Positions 24,901 through 35,300 of a DNA stretch of 64,000 nt are shown one piece after another. Under the pieces are notes generated by a model that saw nothing but the letters and a program-made list of their open reading frames with translations, had not been told where the DNA came from and searched no databases. Origin of the DNA: Rostratula benghalensis (taxonomy: Eukaryota > Chordata > Aves > Charadriiformes > Rostratulidae); assembly GCA_013399305.1 (NCBI GenBank), contig VXAI01000096.1:680849-744848 (forward strand). Direction: 5' to 3'. How positions within the stretch are numbered: position 1 is the stretch's first letter; each line of letters starts with the position of its first letter. The translations under genes and the position numbers were made by a program.

Positions 24901-27900
24901 TTGCCCCAATCTCCCTGGCTCTGCTTGTTTCCCAGTGAGAGACCTGTGCCCAGTTATGCCACCAAGTTCCTGCACAGCTCACAGGTCCCAGCTTGGGAAT
25001 TCAGTGGCTAGAATGGACCGAGCGGCTTATTTGAAATCCCTATGCACCACTCTGTAATTAAGAACAAGAGAGAGTTTTGCTATTAATTAGCTTTCATTGA
25101 GCCACTTCTGACCCTCCAAATGCTGTTGCGGTGCACTAGGTCTCTGAGAAGCCATGTCATCCTCTCTGGGGAGAGATTAATCTTCATTACCGCTTCTGCA
25201 TTAGCCTGGCACTCTTCGTTAGTCTCTCATTAACGGTCTGGCAGATCAGAGTTGCCAACTGAGGAAGTAACATTCACACAGAACGTTGTTGGGAAAATAC
25301 AGAGCTTTAATCTGGTACAGTAATAACCCAGGGCACCGCTGCCCAGGCATCGTGGCAAGGCCCTGGCTGTTGCAGATGGGCTAGTAGTGGCAAATGGTGG
25401 CCATGGACAGCACAGCACGTGCAGCAGGTCATGCTAAACCATACTGGGTTTGTTCCTTTCCTCCTAGACTGCTGTTTCCCTTGATTGTCTGATCCACATG
25501 TTGTTTGAAGCCACTGGAGTTGCTGGCTCCTGCTGCTTTTGCTGAGTTCCCACTGCCTCCTGTCACAGAACAGCCCCTGCTTAGCTCCATGGAAGGATGC
25601 AGCTGTAACACTGGGGATTAATTAAGGTACAAGCTCAAGTGTCCTAAGTCCTATTAATCGGGATGCAACCCTGTGGTTTTTCACTCAGGATGAGAGGGGA
25701 GGAATTCAGGAGAGGCTGCCTCACAGATATTTTACCAAAGTAAGGAGGAAGTGGAGGTCCTCCAGCAGGTAGCCTTAAAATCTGATGTTTGTCAAAATAA
25801 AATGTTTGCTGCTTTGCAACCTCCTCGAGGTATCTAAATTAGGAGAGGGCCTTCAATAAGTTTCCACCTGCTACACTGAAATGTTGATGTAAAAGTTTGC
25901 TTGGCTGTTGTCTGTGCTGTGGTCCTGCTCCGAGAACAACACTGCCAACAAGGAGTAACGGTACGGTGTTTGTTGTGGGTCCCAGCCACAGGTCACAGAG
26001 AGCTTTGGCTCTGCCAAAGGGTGACCCTCGCAGCCCATTCTGCAGGGTCATAAAATGAATCATTTCTAGTGACTTGCCAGGAGTTGGTGAATGAGTTAGT
26101 GGACAAGTCAAGAGGCCAGGTCTCCTGGTTCCCAGGGCTGTCTGATGGACTCAGCTCTAGACTCGGGAGAGCAGAGCACATTGCTGGAGTCACCTGGAAG
26201 TGGCCTTAGAAACGTAGAAGTGCAGCCTGCTGTTCTCTCACAGCTACTTCAGGATTCCATGAATCATTATCTAGAAGTGATTCATTTCTTTACAAGTGCT
26301 GCAATTGAGATCTGTATCAGGGTTACAGCAGTCTGGTGCAATACACTGAGTTTCGTTGAAAGCCTAAGGTCCTGGATCAAGGGGTTGTCTCTTTTCAAAA
26401 GCACATTGCAGTTGCTGAAAGAACCTGCTAAATGGAGGCCTTGAATGCTCAAAAATTCAAAGGGAAATCAAGAGAAACAAAACAATGTATTTCAAAAACC
26501 CACACGGTTGCTTTTAGATTTCTTGCATGTGCATTTGGAATGTTTGCAACTGTTATTTTAATTGCTAATCGTAATAAATTGCTGGTGGAGGCTGCTCGGT
26601 GAATTTGTGAATGGGTTGCAAGTGTCAGTGCCTGGCTACATCAGGAAACACATGGTAGATCCAACTCACCCAGTGGCCTTGGGATGTGGTGGCCCTGTCC
26701 CTTTGACTGGACCAGAAAAGAGCAACCCCTGCTTTCCATGGGGTCAGGCAGAGCTTTGAGACAGAGCCTGTGATCTGTGAGGATGGAAGGTATCAGTGGG
26801 CCCACCTGTGTTACCCGGGGCTATGGCTCTGGGCATGGGCAAGTGCTTGGGATTGGGACTTTTTTATTCTGAGCAGCAAAGGTAGTGGTCACCATCCCAG
26901 GCTCCAGGCTAAGTACTCAAACACACAGCCATTTTCACTCAGGCACCAGAATGAAGTTGAACTGTAGGATGCCCATGGATCTTATGTGCTTGGGGAGAGG
27001 AAAGACATCAAAATCCCTTCCCAAAGTGCTTGTAGTTTGAAGCACATAATGTTTAACTACCAGTTAGACTGGTGTAATGTGGGAAAGATGGGAAGGAATT
27101 ACATAATTCCTTTATACTTTAAAGGTGTCTCAGTGTCACTGGTAATGCCTTGCCTCTGGTGGAACAAGAACTTGGAAAGCTGAGAAGCAGCAGGTTGCGA
27201 GAGAAATGACTGTTTGGTCAGCTGGGCTGAGGAAGCTCAAAAATATGAGAAGTGCCTGTGTAAACATGGGACATGTTGCCCACAAGGGAACCTGGATGGG
27301 ACCAAATCCAGTTTCAGGCTATTTCCTCCTTTCTTCACCTACTAGGAGTGCCCCGGGGCTTTGCAGTTGCTCTGTAAGGTTGTCATTGGTGCAGGTACTT
27401 GGGACTTCTCAGGGTGTGCAAACACAACCTTCAACTCTTATTGCTTGGATTCAAAGTTTCGGTGTTTGGATACATCAGCTCTGTGGCATGTTCCTAATCT
27501 CCAAGTGGATGAGGGTAGTTCTGATGATCAGGTTGGAGAGGTAAATACTGGCCACTACATATTTCAATGTTACTTTGAAGAAAGGGCTAAAAAAAATGTG
27601 ATGTATTGTGTCAGCAAACATTCCTGCCAGGGAACATATTTGCTAGATGGTTGGTGAAAACCTAGATCTGAAGGGATGTGAACTCACTTCACGGTAGTTT
27701 TGTTTGCACATTTCAACTACGTGGTTGCAAATAATTTTGCTTTCTGCGCTCTGTGCCCCAGTGGAAGCTGTGCACTAACCACAGGGAGAAGGAGATTCCT
27801 GCCAGACAAACAAAACTTAACCTCTCTTTTAGTATAAGATAAAGACCTGGGAGTGGGAAGACAGAGCCTTTTGCCATGGAAAACGGATCTTTCCTGGTGG

Positions 27901-28600
27901 TAGTGTGCTGTCCAGGATTCAATGGTAGCGTGAACTTCTGCTGCAGCACTCAATGGGAATTTTGGGGGAACCTTTGGTCACCGACAGTTCCCATGGTTCT
28001 GTACTGGTTCCCCCCCTTCCCCCGGGGATGGGGGCTGTGTTTGACAAATCACCAGTGGTGCTGTGTTGTGGGAGATGTTGCCTGGTGAGGGACAGACGAT
28101 GGAAGCCACAATTTCCACAAAATATCCCGGCCATCTTTCTGTATGTAAATAGGTTTTTGGAGGGCAAAACTGATATTTTTTCATAAATCAACGTAGTATA
28201 AAAAGATCCCACCCATTCTTATCCTATTCAAGCCTACTACAATGAAAAGTTCTGATTACACATATCTATTTGTGGTGTTGTATTAATTACTGTAGCATCC
28301 TAAGCTATTGATCATCAAATGCAGCCAAAGAGACCCTTCACCCTATTGGGGTAACAGTCACAACATTCAAAAAAGATTACAGAATCCTTCAATGAGTTGA
28401 AATATGTGGCTGGAAGGGGTAGAAGTAGCACTGGCAGAGTGCTGGAATAAGGACTTGTCAGGTGGGGGTTGTTGAGATGCTGGATGTAGGTGTGGAAAGA
28501 GGAGACACCTGCTACATCTCTCAGCTGAAGATTAGGTAGAGGCAGCGTATGCCAGAGATGTCTAGACAAGGTGGAAAAGTTATTACAAGTATTGGGGAAT

Positions 28601-28635
28601 AAAAAAAAAAAGAAAGGGAGAGGAAAGAAGAGAAA
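28601..28635 (+). repeat. Homopurine tract (A11 then A/G)
   Basis: A run of 11 A continues as an uninterrupted A/G tract for about 35 bases. The opposite strand is therefore a polypyrimidine tract, which a minus-strand open frame reads as a Phe/Leu/Ser-rich stretch. Confidence 0.85.
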
Positions 28636-29594
28636 CAGAGAGCCAGCAGATTGCATGATTATATGCTGCCTGAGGAAGAGACAGGTTGAGATTATATAAT
28701 TCTCTGGGGAAACTCAACATGAAACAATTATATGTTCAATTAGGTGCACTACGTTAGGTTTTTTAAATTTTTTAAAAAAGGGTTGAATGCTCAAAAAAAA
28801 GTGTGGAGGAGGGTAGTGAAGTGCTGAGCTGAAAACCTTTTTTTAAGTCTTTATATGTACCGTGTAGTGGGGGAGAAAGAGACAGCAGAGAAAAGGATGC
28901 GTTTGACACGTGTCAGAGATATCAACAGCTCCAGTGACAATTTTAAGGAAATTAAATGGAAATTAAAGGGAAGCGTTTTAGAGCAGAAGTCCCAAAAGCA
29001 CTTAAAAATCTAGAGCATCAGAAAAGCACAGTGTCTGTCAGCAGTAGGGGATCAGCTCCTTTCATGACCAGCATGCTAAGCTCAGAGGGCCAAGCCTGCG
29101 TCAGCTCTGAGATGCCAGGACTCGATCTGATGCACATCAAAAGCTGTGCCAGAGCACAGGAGAACCTCTAGGGCAAACCAGCTCCTTCCAGCAGGCAAAA
29201 GCTCTTAAATCCCAGCATCATTTAGGGATGAAGGGACAGGACTGGGACTCTCAGGTACTGATTTACCAGCTTCATGGCTTCTCTAATTCTTTGGCTCAGC
29301 TGGTCAGAGGAGTTCATAAAATCAAAGTGATTTCATGGGGTTTTTCTCTTCTTTGCCCCATCCCTTTTGCTGTCCTGCTCCAGGGGGTTGAGGAGTGGCC
29401 CCAGCCCCTGGCCGTGCTCTTCACCCTCACCTCAAGGTGACTTTAAGGGTGTCAGGCTTTTTGCTGCTCTTCTCAACTGCCTGCTCTTGGTGCACAGGGT
29501 GCCATCTGGAAGGCAGGGCACCACAAGGAAGTGTGTTATGAAGCAACTGGAACCGAGACTTTGCAAGCACGGCTTGACTTCCTTATTTCAGTTT

Positions 29595-29634
29595 CTCATG
29601 GTCTTGCAAGGCCATGAGTCTTGCAAGGCCTATA
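29595..29634. repeat. Near-perfect 24-bp palindrome overlapping a 17-bp tandem repeat
   Basis: Positions 29595-29618 form a palindrome: 'CTCATGG' at the left pairs with 'CCATGAG' at the right, around a central self-complementary CTTGCAAG, with one T/G position unmatched. From 29601, a 17-bp unit beginning 'GTCTTGCAAGGCC' is repeated in tandem (29601-29617 and 29618-29634), with the first 13 bases identical. All of this is seen directly. No function is known. Confidence 0.85.
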
Positions 29635-30232
29635 TAGAGAGTGTTGGGTGTGCCTGGTGGGCTTCCACTAAAAATCAAGCGGCACTTGGCTGTCACCATT
29701 TATCTGTAACACCTCCTGTCACCTCTTTCCTCAGGGCCGTGCTTTCTTTCATTTCTCTGCCTTACTCTCAATTCAGTCTCTGCCCCTCTCATGGGTATTT
29801 TCATCCTTCTCAGTTCTACCCAGCTGGTGCCAGAAGCAGGCATGATATGACACCACACTGTTACTTCTTTTGGACTCCCTATGTAATCCAGAAGATCAGA
29901 CAGCACATGTAGCCTGACACAGAGAGGACCCACAGAGATGCACACCAGCATCTAAACAGGAGAACGGGGAGTGTGTTGTGTAAGGAAGCGAGAGGAAAAA
30001 AATACATTAGCATGTTTTCATTTCCTCAGGAACACATCCCAGAAAAAGTCCACAAGAGGGTGAGTCATCCACAAGGGTGTTGGCCTCTAAGTTGCAGCTG
30101 CTAGTTTTTAATTCTATAATTTTAATTTGCCAGACAAACAAAATAAGGAAGGAATGATTTGGTAGAAGGCATATCATTGTCTTTCTGTAGGATTCTCCCT
30201 TTTCCAGCAGGAATGCATGAAATTGGCTGTTG

Positions 30233-30300
30233 GATCTCAGGTCTTTGAGAGGTCAATGAGGTCTATGATCTCAGGTCTATGAGCTGGTCCTGCACAGGTG
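30233..30300. repeat. Degenerate 34-bp tandem duplication
   Basis: 'GATCTCAGGTCT.TGAG' occurs at 30233-30249 and 30267-30283, offset by 34 bp with one mismatch over 17 bases. A shorter 'GAGGTCTATGA'-like motif lies between the copies. Just downstream, a 10-bp repeat 'GATCATATRA' occurs twice in tandem at 30337-30356. Confidence 0.7.
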
Positions 30301-30440
30301 CAAACACATCTGCAGGCTTCATATACAGCTTTGTGGGATCATATGAGATCATATAATTGGTGAAAACATTGCCAACAGTAATCCTTCCCCTCAACTCAGC
30401 ACTGGTGAAACATACCTGAGGTGCTGTCCTCACTGCTGGA

Positions 30441-30814
30441 CTCCCAGTATAAAAGAGACAGGAACAAACTGGAATATTTCAAAGGCAGGGAAAAGATCTA
30501 GTGTATGAGGAGAGGCTGAGAGAGCTGGGGTTGTCTGGTCTGGAGAAGAGAAGGCTCAAGAAGGATCCTATCAATGAACATGAACCAAAATGCAGGAAAT
30601 TGCATTTAAACATAAGAAAAAACCTCACTGTGAGTGTGGTCAATGATGTGAACAGGCTGCCCAGAGCAATGGCTGAGTTTCTGCCCTTGGAGATGTTCAA
30701 AACCCGACTGGATGTGATCCTGAGCAACCTGCTCTACGTGACCCTGCTCCAAGCAGGAAATTTGGGCTAGATGGTCTATAGAGCACCCTTCTGGCCTCGC
30801 TGATTCTGTGATTT
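30441..30814 (+). mobile_element. CR1 LINE retrotransposon, 3' fragment with internal deletions
   Basis: A 5'-truncated CR1 copy of about 370 bp. It begins near 'CTCCCAGTATAAAAGAGACA' and runs through 'GAGGAGAGGCTGAGAGAGCT', 'CTGGAGAAGAGAAGGCTC' and 'CATAAGAAAAAACCTCACTG'. It then passes 'AGGCTGCCCAGAGCAATGG' and 'GAGATGTTCAAAACC' and ends in 'GATTCTGTGATTTTA'. The frame at 30501-30770 (90 codons) still reads like the C-terminal end of CR1 ORF2: an EERLRELGL..LEKRRL motif, then LNIRKNLTV, an NRLPR motif and EMFKTRLDVILSNLL. Relative to the family, a segment of roughly 35-40 codons between LEKRRL and LNIRK is missing, and part of the sequence just before the EERLREL motif is also lost. No endonuclease or reverse-transcriptase catalytic core is present, so the copy is dead. 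Its tail is closer to the 'CTGTGATT' type of CR1 subfamilies than to the copy at 1928. Confidence 0.93.
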
Positions 30815-32195
30815 TATTCCCAATTGTTACCACTAAACAAATTATTCAGCTGTCAATGAGTTGAGATGATCTAGTAAGGAACTAAAGCAATTCTGTTTAG
30901 CGTGAAGCTTCCACTGGGCTGGTGTGGATTAGTTTACTCAGACCACCAGTCTGTCAACTGGATAAACATCCCTCTTCCATTTTTGCTGAGGCCCTCCTTT
31001 TGGTGTATTCTGAGCAGCAGAAAGTCAAGCACTGCAGTGCAGAGTAAACCCAGAGAGAGTTTATGATTTCTTAAGTCTAGGAACTGTTTTTGTTAGATGA
31101 ATAATTAATGGAAGAGCAAGGCAGCAGCAAGATCTTTTTCCATGTGTCAGGTCAGAACCTCTTCAGTTATCAGCCACCTCCTGCTCTCAGGCTTGGCTGG
31201 AGTGAGCACAGAAGGAAATTTTTCAGGGTTTGTGCCATGGGTTGTAAGGAGTTGGTTGCAGACACAACAAGGGACATTTGCACATGGTACCCATACTTCA
31301 AGTGCTAACTTAAAATTGCCTCAATGAAGGAGAAAGTGGTGTAGGAAGAAGAGGAAGGCCCATATTGTGAATATTCAATTTGATTATAGCTTGTATTGTT
31401 GATCTGATAGAAATCCTGCTTGTTTCCCCAATGGTTGCTACAATGTGGAGGCTGGGATTTCAAGGTCTGACTCCATTAGCGATAATGGGAGGATGGGACT
31501 GAGTTTTAATTCCTGGCACCTTCTTCAGGGCAGTAAGGAAAGTAGTTTCAAGATATGATCATAGCCAGGGAAGTCTCAGGAAGGAGAGGGCAATGAAGTC
31601 TTAACATGAGAACAAAAGTCTGGTGGAACTGCCTTAAGGTATGGACAAATCAAGGGCTCTGCAAAGCTAAGAGCTCACGCAGCCAAATCTGGGCTGTTTG
31701 GGACTAAACTGATTCCTTAGCAAAAGGACAAGAATGGAAACCAACCAGCTCCTGCCTTGGAAGATCTTGCACTTCTTAGCTTAGGCCAGCCTGGAATGAA
31801 CTGAAAGTGGCTGAGAACAGAGTTCCTTCTGCATGTGTTGTTCTAGGCTTTTCCACTATTGTGTTTCCTTAAGGCCACCTCTGGTTCTTTCTGCTCTTTC
31901 TTGAGATATCCAGGCTAGTGGCACAGGAGCAGAGACAGTGGCTGGGTCTGGCAGTTGTGATTTTAAAAATCTCCAAGAAGCACCTATGAAAACCCAGTGT
32001 TTGGACAGCCAGGGAAATAATGAAAAATAGTTCTCCCAGTCCCTCTTCATCTTCCTCTGTTCTCTTTGTGGGTAAGAGGATATGGCTTTCTAAACGCAAT
32101 GTAAGTTGAAAAGTAATGTCCCCGTTCCCCTGCTCCCTCCAACTTAATTGAGATAAAACACAAAGTACTTTACTCACACTTAGGTTTGAGAGCCA
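30815..32195. other. Unique non-coding DNA, no gene recognised
   Basis: Open frames reach 66 codons on the plus strand and run to 102 codons on the minus strand (31869-32177), without recognisable motifs. No repeats were recognised apart from the flanking CR1 and MIR-like elements. Confidence 0.62.
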
Positions 32196-32300
32196 AGGAC
32201 TGCCTTGTGGTTAAGACAGATTTGGCCAGTGGCCTCTTTCTCAGTCCCAGCTCTGCCAGCAGCAGTTTGTGACACTGGCAAGTACCATTTCCCTGCTGTG
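32196..32300 (+). mobile_element. MIR-like tRNA-derived SINE relic
   Basis: In order, the sequence shows 'TTGTGGTTAAGA', then after about 30 bases 'AGTCCCAGCTCTGCCA', then 'TTTGTGACACTGGCAAGTACC'-type sequence. This matches the order and spacing of the MIR family: GTGGTTAAGA in the tRNA-related head, (GAAT)CCCAGCTCTGCCAC, then CTGTGTGACCTTGGGCAAGTCAC in the conserved core. The 3' part beyond about 32300 is too diverged to follow. MIR is an ancient amniote-age SINE that is common in mammals and sparse in birds. The assignment rests on remembered consensus, but three ordered motifs agree. Confidence 0.65.
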
Positions 32301-35300
32301 GGAATGCACTTCTGTACGAATTTCCCTGGACTGTACTCTTGTGTCATTAAAGCTAATCCTGTCCTTTGAATACCTTATTGAATCAGATTCTTCTTTTCCT
32401 CTTTACTAACCATATGTGCTGAATAAGAATGGCAGCATCTCAGCCCATCTGCTTTCTCTCCCTAGATTCAGACTTAATTTCCACCTGAATATACTACATA
32501 TTTCCAGTGGCTGCAGCACTAGGAAATGCTGGTACCCTCAGAACCCTGGTGGGTCAGGGTGTAAAAAGATAGGCCAGTGTGACATTGCTGTCTTGCCCAC
32601 TGCTGTTGTTCCGGATGGCACTAACAGCGCTGTCAGAGAAAACCAGAGCAAGTAGAAAAGACATTTTTCAGTCTAGAAAGAAAATTGTGATGGTCAGGGA
32701 TGACGGGAAAGGAGCGACTGAAGTTCCTCCTGCAAAACATCTCCTAGTCTACTCTGCTACCATTGGCAGTCTCGGTGGGGTGTCAGGCAAGACCTGGACG
32801 TTAACGAGTGCAGGGAGACTTGAGCGTGGCAGCTGTTAATTGTGGGTAACTGTGGGAGTGATGATGCCAAGATTGTCACTGTAATGTCAAAAGGATACTT
32901 AAAATTCAGACATGTAGGATTGTATTTAGAGCCTGTTCTCACCTCTCACGGTGGCTTTACGCAAATCCTGTTGGGTTATCATCACTCTTCACAACTAGGC
33001 ACACTTCTGAAGTTCCTAAATTCAGGTAGAGTTTGAGCACCTTTTCCCATCTAAACATTGATTGCCTCTGGCTGGTCCTTTTGCGTGCTGGTGTCCCATC
33101 TGACACATGAGGATATTGAAGGGCCCCCACAGAGTGCCCCAAATGCTCCAGTGCCAAACAGCCTTGCAGAGCTTATCGTTCCTGCCTGGCTGGGGAGGTG
33201 GAGGGAGCTGGTGACAGAGTGAGCAGGTACGGCTGGGGAAGTGCTGCCTTGTCTGTCCTGTGCTTTGAAATACCTCTTCAGCGTGCTGCTGATTCCAGAA
33301 AATGCTCTTCTCTTGGATGGGAGTAAACTAATATTCGAAATTCCCTCCCAACTGGCCAATACACAATGTACCATGTTTATACCTTCCTTGTGGCCTCCAT
33401 GTTTTATGTATAGTTTCTGTGTAGTTTTTTCATAACACAGAATTGCACCCCATCATGGCTCTTCCCTCAAAGTGTGAGCATGTTCCTGCATGAGCTGGTG
33501 CTGGGCAGTAGAAGATAGTTGATGGACCAGGGGGAAGCCTGTTGTGGTGATTTCATCGGCCTCGCCTTGAGTTAATCCTCTGGGGACTTGAAGGAAAACG
33601 TGAAGTAGGTTGCTAATTGAGGTCAGAGCAAAGCTCGAGGGACAAGTCCCTGCCTGAATCAAGTTGTGGCTCCCTTAGTCTGCCCTCTGGTAAACCTGTG
33701 CATGAGTCCAAATACTTTAAATGTTGTTCCAGAGAAGGCAATATTCCCGGAGGCATGCGGTCGGTGCACACAGTGTATCCGGTGGGGGTGGATGGAAAGG
33801 TCCACAGAGCACACTGGGCTTCTTCTGGAGTAACCACAGGCCTTTACAAGTGCTTTTGTTCTTGCTCAAGAAGGAGCAGGACGGGGAGATTGCTAAATGT
33901 TTGCAAGGGTTTAAAGTGGAATGGAAATCAGGGCTGGACCCAGCCTCCCCTCTGCCTGGGATGCTGGGTTTGTGGTGGATATCAAACCTCCCTCCCAACT
34001 GCTGCATCAGGAACAAAATGCTGGATTGTTCCCCATTAATTTAGCCAACCAGACCCTTGGCTTTCCACCACAGCCCCTTTACAACAGCAAAGGACACTGC
34101 AAATACCTGGAGCCACAGCCTGCAATCCTGCTGCAAGCACAACCTCATTCTGCTCTGAGGCAGTGAGGATCTCCCCAGAATATGCAGTCTTCTGGTGGCT
34201 GCTTGTGGTCAGGAAGGGTGACACAAGGGCCCCATTCTGGCATACCCCTCTGCCCTTTGGCTGCAAAAGGTGTCTCAAAATGCTGTTAAAAGCCACATTT
34301 TCTCTTTTGTAGGGAATTCAGGCAGTTCAGGCAGATCTGATTTTTCTCCCCTTTCTTATTTCTTGAAAGAAAAAAAGAAAACCCCAAAGTTGGGTTTCTG
34401 GTAAAGAGCATCAGAAATTATAATAGAGGCCATCAAAATGCAGTCCTCATTTCAACTGCACTATCCCTAGAAAACTGTCAAAAGTCAACAATTCAAATGT
34501 ATCCTTAAAATACAGAAATGCAGGTTTTGTACAAGGGTGCTCAACAGGCGGCTTCTGTTTCAATTTTCCAGGTGAAAATGTAAAAATCATCTTTATGGAG
34601 AATGGTGGGGTTTTAGTCAAACAACCTTGTCCTGTCCAGGCAGACCTTGGTTTAGGCCAGGCTTGGAAGAAACTGGCCTTGCCATGGTCATCTGCTGCTT
34701 CAGCATCTCTGGGGCTATTGCCTTCAGCTCCATGGATTAATTCTGTACCCATCTGCTGGGAGCAGGGGGTGGGAAGCTGATGCAGGGTCTGTAAGAGCAG
34801 GACCTGCTGCTGGGTGTTGCTTGCTAAAGGCAAAGAGGTCCTGGGACACTTGGTTGGGGTTAACCCGGAGAGACACAGGAGGCTGAGTAAGCAGCAGGGT
34901 AGTGGGATATTTGGCAAGTGGTGTCTGGGAGGCTTTGGGAAGATTTGGAACAGCTGGGACACCCCGGCAACATGAAGTACCTTCTAGAAGGAGACTGTGG
35001 GTTGCTCTCAGCACCTGAGCTGAGTTGAGCTTTGATTTGGAAGCAAGTTGAAGGGTGCAGTATAAAGCAGTGACTGGGAGAAGAAGAGATGGTTTGTGTG
35101 TGGCTAGGGGCTGGTGCTGCTTTCCCTCGCTCCTGGAGAGCCTGGAGTCAGGAGAGCTGGGCAGCAGGAGAGTCACGGTAAGAGTGGTGTTGCTGTGGTC
35201 ACCAGTCTGGGCTAGCCTGATGTCAGAAAAGGTGCTTTTCAGCTTATCCAAAAAAGCCCCAGGTTTGCTGGAAGAAGGGAGGCAGTTTAAGTTGCTCAGG

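Larger units (their letters stand above)
20001..30440. other. Unique non-coding DNA, no gene recognised
   Basis: The longest open frame of the window lies here (29367-29912, +, 181 codons), with others of 150 codons (23403-23855, minus), 139 codons (20085-20504, +) and 121 codons (24610-24975, minus). Their products are rich in Ser, Cys and Leu, have no recognisable domain, and lie in sequence with no CpG enrichment or plausible exon boundaries. A few short direct repeats occur and are listed separately. Confidence 0.62.

Noticed and set aside
28370..28430. TTACAGAATCCTTCAATGAG and GGCTGGAAGGGG recall a reversed CR1 end.
   Set aside because: The motifs are spaced wrongly and no further CR1 text follows.
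29367..29912. Longest open frame in the window (181 codons, +).
   Set aside because: Its length is about what chance gives in 64 kb on two strands. It starts inside GC-rich sequence with competing frames on both strands, has no domain or signal peptide, and shows no plausible exon boundaries.
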